A DNA stretch of 64,000 nt. It comes from Streptomyces novaecaesareae. Lineage in GTDB: Bacteria; Actinomycetota; Actinomycetes; Streptomycetales; Streptomycetaceae. The notes below the pieces were generated by a model. That model saw only the letters and a program-made list of their open reading frames with translations, did no database searches and had not been told where the DNA came from. The position numbers and the translations under genes are program-made. Location: assembly GCF_000716875.1 (NCBI RefSeq), contig NZ_JNWQ01000035.1, positions 62,001 to 126,000 on the forward strand, given 5' to 3'. Shown one piece after another: positions 8,639-16,240 of this stretch (positions within the stretch are counted from its first letter, which is position 1; each line of letters opens with the position of its first letter).

Positions 8639-8762
8639 AGTGCCATGGAACCGGGTTACCCGCTGGTCAGCGGGGCATGACCGGCGACAGGATCCGGCCC
8701 CGCGATCTGTAGGAGATCGACAAGGGGCCATGCGGCGCCCGGGCCGTTGCCCGTCCGCCGGG

Positions 8763-10058
8763 TCAGGTGGCGAGCGTCGGTGCGTCGCCCATCACGATGA
8801 CGGGGTGGGCGGCCGGGTCCAGGGTGCGGATCAGCTGGGCCATCTTGTCCTCGGGGATCGACACGCAGCCGTGGGTCGGGCCGTCGTGGTCCACGTGGAG
8901 CCAGATGCCGCCGCCCTTCTTGGGGCCCATCGGGCGGCGCGTGTCGAGCGGGGAGTTGCCGGCCACCCGGTTGTAGTTGATCGCGACGACGTAGTCGAAG
9001 GAGCCGGCCAGCTGGTCGCCGAAGAAGCCCGTGCCGGAGACCACGAAGCTCGGGTCCTTGTCGTACGGGAGCTTGCTGCCCGGGTCGTCCTTGCGGCCGC
9101 CGGCGTCGGTGAGGTTGTAGACGCCGATCGGGCTGCGCAGGTCGCCCTCGTTGTGGTCGGCGGTCCAGCCGTTCTTGCCGTTGTGGCCCTGCCAGGTCTC
9201 GCCGGCCAGCCAGCGGCCCTCGGGGGTGCGGGTCCAGAGGACGACGGTGTTCTTGTCGGTGTTCCGGTCCGCGCCGGAGGCGACCAGGACCTGGGTGGTC
9301 TCGGCGGGGATCTTCGCGGTGAAGGTGGCGCCGAGGCCGGGTATCGCGGCCACCGAGGCGTCCGGGCGGCTCTGGCTGCGGCCGGCGGCCGCAGCCGAGG
9401 ACTGGCGGTCGGCGGCGGCCTGGACGGCCGCGGGGGCCGGGGCGGGCTGGTCGGGCTTGCTGACGCCGTCCGGGCCGGGGCCGTCGGCGGCGGTGAGGCC
9501 GGGCTTGGCGTCGTCCTGGCCGACGGCGTACCAGCCGGCGGTGGCCGCGACCAGCAGGGCGGTGCCGGCCATCACGGCCTTGCCGTGACGTTTCTGCTTC
9601 ACCTTGCGGCGCCGGCCGCGGGCGGCGGTCCTGGATCCCGCCACGGGGGCGGCGGCCGCCACCGGCACGACGGGGGCGAGGGGCTCGGGCACGTACACCG
9701 GCTCCGGCTGGTAGGCCGGCTCGGGCGCGTACACCGACTCGGGCTGCTGGTGGAACGGCTCGGGCTGGTGGAACGGCTCGGGCTGGTAGAGCGGCTCGGG
9801 CTCCTGGGGGAACTGCTCCGGCTCCGCCGCGTACGGCTGGAACGGCTGGTCGTACGGCTCGAAGTAGCCGTCAGGGGTCTGCTGGTACGGCTGGTAGCCG
9901 CCCTGGCCGTACTCCTGCGGGGCCGGCTGCCCGTAGGCCTCGTAGGAGGTGTGCGGCTGCTCGTACGACTGCTCATACGACTGCTGCGGCACCCCGTACC
10001 CCGGCTCCTGCATCGGCTGGTACGGCGGGTACTCGGTGGCGCGATGAGAACCGGACAT
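8763..10058 (-). CDS. L,D-transpeptidase (YkuD domain) with Pro/Gln/Tyr-rich cytoplasmic tail
   Basis: A 431-residue membrane-anchored enzyme likely to form 3-3 peptidoglycan cross-links. Residues 1-140 are rich in Pro, Gln, Tyr and Glu with repeated YQPEP/FHQPEP units. A basic patch and one transmembrane helix (about 161-180) follow, then an Ala/Pro-rich extracellular linker. The C-terminal catalytic domain ends with the YkuD motif HVDHDGPTHGCVSIPE, in which Cys is the nucleophile. Three 18-bp tandem units encode part of the tail (9748-9801). The disordered cytoplasmic tail is longer than usual and could mediate protein interactions. It is monocistronic. Confidence 0.88.
   Translation of the reverse strand: MSGSHRATEYPPYQPMQEPGYGVPQQSYEQSYEQPHTSYEAYGQPAPQEYGQGGYQPYQQTPDGYFEPYDQPFQPYAAEPEQFPQEPEPLYQPEPFHQPEPFHQQPESVYAPEPAYQPEPVYVPEPLAPVVPVAAAAPVAGSRTAARGRRRKVKQKRHGKAVMAGTALLVAATAGWYAVGQDDAKPGLTAADGPGPDGVSKPDQPAPAPAAVQAAADRQSSAAAAGRSQSRPDASVAAIPGLGATFTAKIPAETTQVLVASGADRNTDKNTVVLWTRTPEGRWLAGETWQGHNGKNGWTADHNEGDLRSPIGVYNLTDAGGRKDDPGSKLPYDKDPSFVVSGTGFFGDQLAGSFDYVVAINYNRVAGNSPLDTRRPMGPKKGGGIWLHVDHDGPTHGCVSIPEDKMAQLIRTLDPAAHPVIVMGDAPTLAT
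9748..9801. repeat. Three tandem 18-bp coding repeats
   Basis: The first two units (9748-9765 and 9766-9783) are identical and the third (9784-9801) differs at three or four positions. They encode the repeated Gln-Pro-Glu-Pro-Phe/Tyr segments of the transpeptidase tail and probably expand and contract by slippage. Confidence 0.75.
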
Positions 10059-10125
10059 GCTGTCGATCCTGCCAAACGCCGTACCCGTTGGTAAACCCGG
10101 GTCGCGTGCGGAGGCCGTGAAGACG

Positions 10126-10160
10126 CCGCCGCCCGGGCCGGAGGGCGGCCCGGGCGGCGG
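10126..10160 (-). terminator. Hairpin terminator after mqnE
   Basis: Perfect 14-bp arms 10126-10139 and 10147-10160 with a 7-nt loop lie 26 bp beyond the mqnE stop codon. Confidence 0.7.
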
Positions 10161-10185
10161 GGAAGTCCGCAGGTCGGACGGTGGG

Positions 10186-11373
10186 TCAGAGGCGCATCGC
10201 CTGCGGGGCCTCGCGGCGCATCGGGTCCGGGCCCTCGTACTCGCGGATGACCTCGTAGCGGGTGTTGCGCTCGACCGGGCGGAAGCCGGCGTCGCGGATC
10301 AGGCCGAGCAGGTCGTCGCGGCCGAGCTTGTTCGGGGTGCCGAAGTTGTCCGCGTCGTGGGTGATCTTGTACTCGACCACCGAGCCGTCCATGTCGTCCG
10401 CGCCGTGGCTGAGCGCCAGCTGGGCGGTGGTGACGCCGTGCATCACCCAGAAGACCTTCACGTGCGGCACGTTGTCGAACAGCAGCCGGGAGACCGCGAA
10501 GGTCTTCAGCGCCTCGGCGCCGGTGGCCATCTCGGTGCGGGCCATCAGCCTGTTGCGCACGACGCCGTCCTTGGAGTCGTGGAAGTCGTGCTGGTAGCGC
10601 AGCGGGATGAAGACCTGGAAGCCGCCGGTCTCGTCCTGCAGCTCGCGCAGCCGCAGCACGTGGTCCACCCGGTGGCGGGGCTCCTCGATGTGGCCGTACA
10701 GCATGGTGGCCGGCGTCTTGAGGCCCTTGCTGTGCGCGAGGCGGTGGATCCGCGACCAGTCCTCCCAGTGGGTGTCGTGGTCGACGATGTGCTGCCGGAC
10801 CTCCCAGTCGAAGATCTCCGCGCCGCCGCCGGTCAGCGACTCCAGGCCGGCGTCGATCAGCTCGTCCAGGATCTCGTCGGCGGACAGGCCGCTGATCTTC
10901 TCGAACCAGTGGATCTCGGTGGCGGTGAAGGCCTTCAGCGAGACGTTCGGCAGCGCCGCCTTCAGCTCCCGCAGCGAGCGCGGGTAGTAGCGCCACGGCA
11001 GGGTCGGGTGCAGGCCGTTGACGATGTGCAGCTCGGTGAGGGACTCCACCTCCATCGCCTTGGCGAGGCGGACGGCCTCCTCGATGCGCATCGTGTAGGC
11101 GTCCTTCTCGCCCGGCTTGCGCTGGAACGAGCAGTACGCGCAGGAGGCGCTGCACACGTTGGTCATGTTGAGGTGGCGGTTGACGTTGAAGTGGACGACG
11201 TCACCGTTCTTGCGCGTCCGCACGTGGTGGGCCAGGCCGCCCAGCCAGGCCAGGTCGTCGCTCTCGTAGAGCGCGATCCCGTCCTCGCGGGTCAGCCGCT
11301 CACCCGCGTAGACCTTCGCCTCCAGCTCGCGCTTGAGCCCTGCGTCCATGCGGTGCCCCGCCTCCTCAGACAT
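10186..11373 (-). CDS. mqnE: Aminodeoxyfutalosine synthase (radical SAM)
   Basis: MqnE joins the MqnA product to the S-adenosylmethionine adenosyl moiety to make aminofutalosine, the first radical step of the futalosine menaquinone pathway. It has 395 residues. The [4Fe-4S] motif CSASCAYC is near residue 68, preceded by HFNVNRHLNMTNV typical of this family. The start is ATG at 11373, with AAGGA five nucleotides upstream; an internal ATG at 11349 is a weaker alternative. It lies downstream of the Lrp-dehydratase pair on the same strand. The other menaquinone genes are at 13.0 and 18.4-20.7 kb; mqnA, B, C and D are not in the window. Confidence 0.93.
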   Translation of the reverse strand: MSEEAGHRMDAGLKRELEAKVYAGERLTREDGIALYESDDLAWLGGLAHHVRTRKNGDVVHFNVNRHLNMTNVCSASCAYCSFQRKPGEKDAYTMRIEEAVRLAKAMEVESLTELHIVNGLHPTLPWRYYPRSLRELKAALPNVSLKAFTATEIHWFEKISGLSADEILDELIDAGLESLTGGGAEIFDWEVRQHIVDHDTHWEDWSRIHRLAHSKGLKTPATMLYGHIEEPRHRVDHVLRLRELQDETGGFQVFIPLRYQHDFHDSKDGVVRNRLMARTEMATGAEALKTFAVSRLLFDNVPHVKVFWVMHGVTTAQLALSHGADDMDGSVVEYKITHDADNFGTPNKLGRDDLLGLIRDAGFRPVERNTRYEVIREYEGPDPMRREAPQAMRL

Positions 11374-11455
11374 TCGATTCCTTGCCGGAACGAGCGTACG
11401 CCTATGCCGCAGGCAGCTCGGCGAGGGCGTCCGTCCCGGGGCGGTGGGGCCTGCC

Positions 11456-12418
11456 CTACGCCGAGAGCAGTTCCGCGAGCAGGGCGGGTTCGATGTTCCC
11501 GCCGCTGACCACGGCCGCCACCGCCTGGCCCCCGGTCTCGGCGGCGCGGTGGAAGTACGCGGCCGGGGCGACCGCGCCGGAGGGCTCGGCGACCAGCCGG
11601 CCGCGGCGGGCCAGCAGGGCGACGGTGGCGCGGATCTCGTCCTCGGTGACGGTGACGATGTCGTCCACGTAGGTGGTGATGTGCTCGTAGGGCAGCACGC
11701 CGACGGACGGGGTGCGCAGACCGTCCGCGATCGTCCGGTAGGTGTCGGCGACCGGCCACTCGACCCGGCGCCCGGAGCGCAGGCTCGCCTGCGCGTCGGC
11801 GGCCAGCTCGGGCTCCACCCCGATCACCCGGATGCCCGGGCGGGTGAGCTTGAGCGCGGCCGCCGTCCCGCCGATCAGACCGCCGCCGCTAACCGGCACC
11901 AGGACGGTGTCCAGCTCGGCCGGGGCGTCCTCGGCGATCTCCAGGCCGACCGTGCCCTGGCCCGCGATGACGAACGGATCGTCGTACGGCGGCACCCAGA
12001 CGTAGCCGTGCCGCTCCGCCAGCTCGCCCGGCAGGGTGTCCCGCTCCGCCGGGGAGACCAGCACCACCTCGGCGCCGAACCCCCGGGTGGCCTCCACCTT
12101 CACCGCCGGCGAGGTGTCCGGCATCACGATCACGGCCTTGATGCCGAGGATCCGGGCCGCGTACGCCACCGCCTGCGCATGGTTGCCGCTCGACTGGGCG
12201 ACCACGCCGCGGGCCCGCTCGTCCGCGGTGAGCGCGGCCAGCCGGTTGTAGGCGCCGCGGGTCTTGAAGGCCCCGGTCGGCTGGAGGTTCTCGGGCTTGA
12301 GCCAGAGCCGCCGCTCCCCCTCGGCCGCCCAGGGGGCGGGAACCAGCGGGGTGCGCACGGCGACCCCCGCGATCCGCTGCCGAGCGGCGCGCAGCTCCTC
12401 CAGACCGACCAGTGCCAT
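11456..12418 (-). CDS. Threonine/serine dehydratase (PLP fold type II)
   Basis: A 320-residue PLP enzyme that deaminates L-threonine or L-serine to the 2-oxo acid. The cofactor lysine lies in [11 protein letters not shown] near residue 52. The phosphate-binding glycine loop is VSGGGLIGG. It has no C-terminal ACT domain, so it resembles the catabolic or serine/threonine racemase-type enzyme rather than allosteric IlvA. The gene starts three nucleotides after the Lrp-type regulator stops, with AGGAG upstream, so the two are almost certainly one transcript. Regulation by that Lrp protein is a reasonable inference. Confidence 0.85.
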   Translation of the reverse strand: MALVGLEELRAARQRIAGVAVRTPLVPAPWAAEGERRLWLKPENLQPTGAFKTRGAYNRLAALTADERARGVVAQSSGNHAQAVAYAARILGIKAVIVMPDTSPAVKVEATRGFGAEVVLVSPAERDTLPGELAERHGYVWVPPYDDPFVIAGQGTVGLEIAEDAPAELDTVLVPVSGGGLIGGTAAALKLTRPGIRVIGVEPELAADAQASLRSGRRVEWPVADTYRTIADGLRTPSVGVLPYEHITTYVDDIVTVTEDEIRATVALLARRGRLVAEPSGAVAPAAYFHRAAETGGQAVAAVVSGGNIEPALLAELLSA

Positions 12419-12421
12419 ACG

Positions 12422-12880
12422 TCACTCTCCTACAGGAGGAAGTTCACTCACCCGGTTCTCCCACTTCGTGGAGAGTACGACGGTGGTGCGGGTCCGGGCC
12501 ACGCCTTTCGTGCCCGAGATCCGCTTCACCACCGACTCCAGGCCGGCCACGTCGGCCACCCGGACCTTGAGCATGTAGGAGTCGTCACCCGCGATGAACC
12601 AGCAGTCCTCGACCTCGTTGAGGTCCTTCAGCCGGAACGCGACGTCCTCGTGGTCCGCGGCGTCCGTGAGCTGAAGGCCGATCAGGGCCGTGACGCCGAA
12701 GCCGAGCGAGGCCGGGTTGACCGTCGCGCGGTAGCCGGTGATGACCCCGGCCTGCTCCAGGCGGTTGATCCGGTCCGTGACGCTCGGGCCGGAGAGTCCG
12801 ACCAGCCGGCCCAGCTCGGCGTAGGACGCACGGCCGTTCTCCCGGAGCGCCTGGATGAGCTGTCTGTCCACCGTGTCCAT
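12422..12880 (-). CDS. Lrp/AsnC-family transcriptional regulator
   Basis: A 152-residue regulator. The N-terminal winged HTH includes MDTVDRQLIQALRENGRASYAELGR and GLSGPSVTDRINRLEQAGVI. The C-terminal RAM/ACT-like effector domain (about 65-145) binds small metabolites, usually amino acids. The start is the ATG at 12880; a longer reading frame to 12937 adds residues absent from the family. It is the first gene of a pair with the dehydratase. Streptomyces genomes commonly carry an AsnC-type gene between ubiX-like and mqnE genes, so the locus is conserved while the dehydratase may be an insertion. Confidence 0.88.
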   Translation of the reverse strand: MDTVDRQLIQALRENGRASYAELGRLVGLSGPSVTDRINRLEQAGVITGYRATVNPASLGFGVTALIGLQLTDAADHEDVAFRLKDLNEVEDCWFIAGDDSYMLKVRVADVAGLESVVKRISGTKGVARTRTTVVLSTKWENRVSELPPVGE

Positions 12881-12999
12881 ATACCGTCCGCGTCCTTCCG
12901 AACCTCTCCAGACCCACAGATCATTATCCGGATTCAAAGGCGCCGTGCGCCGAAAGACCCGGATATCGCAGAGAAGATACTCTCCCGCCCCCGGTCTCC

Positions 13000-13677
13000 T
13001 TACTCCCCCTCAGCAGATCCGGCTCCTCCGGCGTCGCTCCGGCGGGCAGCCGCCCCCAACTCCCCTTCCCAGCGCAGGTACAGGGAGTGCGGCACGCCGA
13101 CGGCGTCCAGCACCCGTCCGGCCACGAAATCCACGAGTTCGCGCACGGTGGAGCCGCCGGCGTAGAAACCGGGCGAGGCGGGCAGCACGACCGCGCCCTG
13201 CGCGTCGAGTTCCACCAAGTGCTTCAACGTCACCCCGTTGAGTGGTGTCTCGCGCACGCACACGACGAGCGGACGGCGCTCCTTGAGGGTGACGCTGGCG
13301 ACCCGCTGCAACAGGTCCTTGCTCAGGCCGAGCGCGATCCCGGCCACCGCGCCGGTGGTCGCGGGCACCACCAGCATGCCCTTGGCGGGGTACGAGCCGC
13401 TGGACGGGCCGGCCGCGAAGTCCCCGGCGGGCCAGTAGCGAACGTCCTCCAGCCCGCTCTCGTCGACGGCCAGCCAGGCCGCCAGGTCCGTGCGCCAGTG
13501 GGCGTCCCGGAAGGAGATGCCGGTCTCGTCCAGGATGGTGAGCCGGGCGGCCCGGCTGACGACGAGGTCCACCGCCTCCCCGGCGGCCAGCAGCCCCCGG
13601 ATCACCGAGGCCGCGTACGGCGTCCCCGACGCACCCGAGACCCCGACCACCCACGGCTGACGCTTCGCAGTTCCCAT
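13000..13677 (-). CDS. ubiX: UbiX-family flavin prenyltransferase
   Basis: It makes prenylated FMN, the cofactor of UbiD-type decarboxylases. It has 225 residues with the family N-terminus VVGVSGASGTPYAASVIRGL, including the FMN/phosphate-binding GASG. PATTGAVAGIALG and RETPLNGVTLKHLVEL are conserved prenyl-phosphate and flavin-site segments. Its likely client is the UbiD-like decarboxylase encoded at 19.28-20.74 kb in the same menaquinone group. It is divergent from the cyclase gene, with 66 bp between them. Confidence 0.9.
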   Translation of the reverse strand: MGTAKRQPWVVGVSGASGTPYAASVIRGLLAAGEAVDLVVSRAARLTILDETGISFRDAHWRTDLAAWLAVDESGLEDVRYWPAGDFAAGPSSGSYPAKGMLVVPATTGAVAGIALGLSKDLLQRVASVTLKERRPLVVCVRETPLNGVTLKHLVELDAQGAVVLPASPGFYAGGSTVRELVDFVAGRVLDAVGVPHSLYLRWEGELGAAARRSDAGGAGSAEGE

Positions 13678-13743
13678 GGGGCATTTCTATCCGGCTTCAT
13701 CCGGCGCAGCCGCATCCGCGGTCACCCCTGGAAGGATGGGGGC

Positions 13744-14502
13744 ATGGCAGCGACCCTCGTCGACCTCACCCATCAGGTGACCACCGCGATGCCGGTCTAC
13801 CCCGGCGATCCGGCCGTCCTGCTGGAGCCCGCGCTCACCACCGCCACCGCCGGGGTGAACGTGCTGGCCCTGCACCTCGGCTCTCAGTCCGGGACGCACG
13901 TGGACGCGCCGTACCACGTGGACGTGACCTGGCCGACCCTGGACGGGCTGCCGCTGGGGCGGTTCAGCGGCCCGGCCGTCGTCGCCGACCTGCGCGGGCT
14001 GGAGCCCCGGGCGGCTGTCACGCCCGAGCAGTTGGCGCCCGCGCTGGAGCGGGCCGCGGACTCCGGCGAGGGCACCGTACTGCTGCTGGCCACCGGCTGG
14101 GCCCGGCACTGGGGCACCGACGCCTACCTCGCCCACCCCAGCCTGACCCCGGAGGCCGCGGAGGCGATCGTCGCCGCCGGGGTGCGGACCGTCGGGGTGG
14201 ACGCGCTGAGCGTCGATCCGACCCCCGACCCGGGCCCGGGCGACCGGGCGGTGGCGGCGCTGCTCGCCGACCTCACCGACGAGCACGACGCACGCGACGA
14301 GGGCCCCGACGAGCCGTCGCTCGCCGCGCACCGGGTGCTGCTGGGGGCGCCCGGCGGCGGGGTGATCGCCGAGAACCTGACCGACCTGCGGGCACTGCTG
14401 GAGGCACAGGAGGCCGGCCGCCCGGTGGAGGTCTCGCTGTTCCCGCTGCGGCTGGTCGCGGCGGACGGCGCACCGGTCCGGGCGGTGGCCCGACTGGGCT
14501 GA
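13744..14502 (+). CDS. Cyclase/kynurenine formamidase-like hydrolase
   Basis: A 252-residue metal-dependent hydrolase of the cyclase family (PF04199). The signature SGTHVDAPYH, which supplies the metal ligands, lies near residue 50, and a second conserved stretch is TVGVDALSVDPTPD. Related proteins hydrolyse N-formylkynurenine, isatin or other amides and lactams, so the substrate is open. The ATG at 13744 is preceded by GGAAGG; the upstream reading frame is a shadow of the ubiX gene. No tryptophan-degradation genes are nearby. Confidence 0.85.
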   Translation: MAATLVDLTHQVTTAMPVYPGDPAVLLEPALTTATAGVNVLALHLGSQSGTHVDAPYHVDVTWPTLDGLPLGRFSGPAVVADLRGLEPRAAVTPEQLAPALERAADSGEGTVLLLATGWARHWGTDAYLAHPSLTPEAAEAIVAAGVRTVGVDALSVDPTPDPGPGDRAVAALLADLTDEHDARDEGPDEPSLAAHRVLLGAPGGGVIAENLTDLRALLEAQEAGRPVEVSLFPLRLVAADGAPVRAVARLG

Positions 14503-14545
14503 TCCCGCACCGGCCCGCGCGCCGATCGCCGCCGCCCGGGCGATA

Positions 14546-14561
14546 CTTGGTCTAGACCATC
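14546..14561. promoter_or_regulatory. Putative DasR-responsive element (dre-like palindrome)
   Basis: The perfect 12-bp palindrome TGGTCTAGACCA (14548-14559) equals the core of the published DasR consensus ACTGGTCTAGACCACT; the flanks differ. It lies 32 bp upstream of the MOSC gene start. DasR is the GntR-type regulator of N-acetylglucosamine use and development in Streptomyces. Confidence 0.55.
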
Positions 14562-14576
14562 CCCCGGTGGCGCCAC

Positions 14577-14582
14577 TAGGCT
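14577..14582 (+). promoter_or_regulatory. Probable -10 of leaderless MOSC promoter
   Basis: TAGGCT lies eight nucleotides before the ATG at 14591, and there is no Shine-Dalgarno sequence. The dre-like palindrome would overlap the region between -35 and -10, a position suited to repression. Confidence 0.4.
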
Positions 14583-14590
14583 GTCCGGCC

Positions 14591-15307
14591 ATGGCAGAGA
14601 TCATCGGAGTGATCGAGCGACTCTGGCGCTACCCCGTGAAATCCACCGGCGGCGAGCGGCTCGACTCCGTCGAGGTGGACGAGCGCGGCCTCGCCGGCGA
14701 CCGCCTCTACGCCGTCCGCGACGCGGCCGGGAAGCTCGGCTCCGGCAAGAACACCCGCCGCTTCCGCCGGATGGACGGCCTGCTCCGCCTCTCCGCCCGC
14801 CTCGGCCACCGGATCGACGGCCCCGAACTGTTCGACCCGCTCGGCCGCCCGGTCGACCGGCCGACCGCCTTCCTGCGCGCCTACCTCCAACGCGAGGACG
14901 TCGAACTCGCCCGCGAGGACGCCGTTTCGCACTTCGACCGGCTGCCGGTCAGCGTGCTCACCACCGCCACCCTGGACTGGGTCCGCGAGGCCGCCCCCTT
15001 CGCCGCCGTCGACGAGCGCCGGTTCCGCCCCAACATCGTGCTGCGCACCCCGCCCGGCACCCCGCCCTTCGTCGAGGACGACTGGTTCGGCCGCCAGGCC
15101 CGCGGCGAGGCCCCCGGCAGCGCCCGGCTCGCCTTCGTCACCTCCAGCGAGCGCTGCGCGATGGCCGGCGCCCCGCAGCCCGGACTGCCGCACGCGCCCG
15201 AGATCCTCAAGGCCATCGCGCACGCCCACGACGGCCGCCTCGACGCCCTCGCCGAGGTCGCCGCCCCGGGCCGCCTCCGCGTCGGCGACCGGCTGACGCT
15301 GCACTGA
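14591..15307 (+). CDS. MOSC domain protein
   Basis: A 238-residue protein with a beta-barrel MOSC_N segment (IERLWRYPVKSTGGERL) followed by a MOSC domain (about 100-235) related to molybdenum cofactor sulfurases and to YcbX/mARC-type reductases. The conserved Cys of catalytic MOSC proteins is plausibly that in SSERCAMAG near residue 198. A role in molybdenum-cofactor-dependent N-reduction or sulfur transfer is possible but not shown. The start is chosen because MAEIIGVIERL matches the family N-terminus and because of the -10-like TAGGCT just upstream. It converges on the TetR gene with only 33 bp between. Confidence 0.8.
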   Translation: MAEIIGVIERLWRYPVKSTGGERLDSVEVDERGLAGDRLYAVRDAAGKLGSGKNTRRFRRMDGLLRLSARLGHRIDGPELFDPLGRPVDRPTAFLRAYLQREDVELAREDAVSHFDRLPVSVLTTATLDWVREAAPFAAVDERRFRPNIVLRTPPGTPPFVEDDWFGRQARGEAPGSARLAFVTSSERCAMAGAPQPGLPHAPEILKAIAHAHDGRLDALAEVAAPGRLRVGDRLTLH

Positions 15308-15340
15308 CACACCGTCAACTGCCGCTGTGCGCAGGGCCTC

Positions 15341-16138
15341 TCAGTCCTGCCCGGGTTCCGGGAGGGCGACCGCCCGCAGGTAGGAGTCGACGAAGAGGTC
15401 GATGGCCCCCTCCAGGGAGGGCAGCCCGGCGCCGAAGGCGGGTTCGAGCACCGGGCGCAGCAGCAGGTGGGTGATCAGCGGGCCGAGCAGCAGCTGGATC
15501 AGCACCGGGAAGGGCAGCGGTCGCAGCCGCCCGGCCTCGATGTGCGGCTGCAGCAGCCGGTTGAGGCCGCCGTACGTCCGCGGCAGGTTCGCCGCCATCA
15601 TCCGGGCGGCGGGGCCGTCCGGGCGGCTGAACAGGTCGGCGAAGACGGCCGGGACGATCCGGGGCTCCTCGGCGAAGGACGCGGCGAAGGTCTCGTAGAG
15701 CGCCCGGACGGTGTCGTCCAGGCGATCCGGCGGGTCGGCTGCGAGCGCCTCCAGGTCCGGCAGCGGGCCGTACTGGCCGAAGACGGCGGCGAGCAGGCCG
15801 TCCCGCCCCTCGAAGACGGTGTGCAGGCTGGGCAGCGAGCACCCGGCCCGGTCGGCGACGGCGTCCAGGGTGATTCCGGCCAGGCCGCGCTCGGCGACCA
15901 GCAGGGCCGCCGCCTCGATCGCGCGCTCGCGCACCGGCGGCCGTCCGCCCGGGTCGACGCCCGCCCGCCGGACGGCCTCGTCCAGTGCCGCCCGGGAGCC
16001 GCCGATCCGGCGCAGCAGTGTGCTGCGGGAGATGCCGGCCGCCGTGGCGATCGCCGTCAGCGGGACGTCGGCGACGTCCTGGCCCCGCTCCTTCGCCGCC
16101 GCGAGGGCGGCCGCCACCAGATCCTTCATGTGGAGCAT
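15341..16138 (-). CDS. TetR-family regulator with duplicated HTH-like N-terminus
   Basis: A 265-residue regulator, long for TetR. Residues 1-55 contain a first HTH-like segment (LTAIATAAGISRSTLLRRIGG). Residues 65-110 contain a second, typical TetR HTH (ITLDAVADRAGCSLPSLHTVFEGRDG). The C-terminal helical domain resembles TetR ligand domains. The start could be ATG 16138 or 16129; neither has a clear Shine-Dalgarno. It is divergent from the FAD monooxygenase gene, so it most likely controls that gene and the hydrolase. Confidence 0.8.
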   Translation of the reverse strand: MLHMKDLVAAALAAAKERGQDVADVPLTAIATAAGISRSTLLRRIGGSRAALDEAVRRAGVDPGGRPPVRERAIEAAALLVAERGLAGITLDAVADRAGCSLPSLHTVFEGRDGLLAAVFGQYGPLPDLEALAADPPDRLDDTVRALYETFAASFAEEPRIVPAVFADLFSRPDGPAARMMAANLPRTYGGLNRLLQPHIEAGRLRPLPFPVLIQLLLGPLITHLLLRPVLEPAFGAGLPSLEGAIDLFVDSYLRAVALPEPGQD

Positions 16139-16201
16139 CGTACTACTTGACACCTGAGACGGTTCCATAGAGTCTGTTAATGCAAGTTCCACACGGACGG
16201 T

Positions 16202-16220
16202 GATCGGTCGAACACCGATC
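16202..16220. promoter_or_regulatory. Candidate operator between TetR and monooxygenase genes
   Basis: GATCGGT (16202-16208) and ACCGATC (16214-16220) form a perfect inverted repeat with a 5-bp spacer, 20 bp before the monooxygenase start codon. TTGACA at 16147-16152 could be a -35 for the same gene. Assignment to the adjacent TetR protein is inferred from position. Confidence 0.45.
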
Positions 16221-16240
16221 GACAGTGAAGGGAGACGGCC

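Noticed and set aside
9748..9801. Regular 18-bp repeats considered as a CRISPR array
   Set aside because: There are no spacers; the units are contiguous, in frame and encode a low-complexity protein tail.
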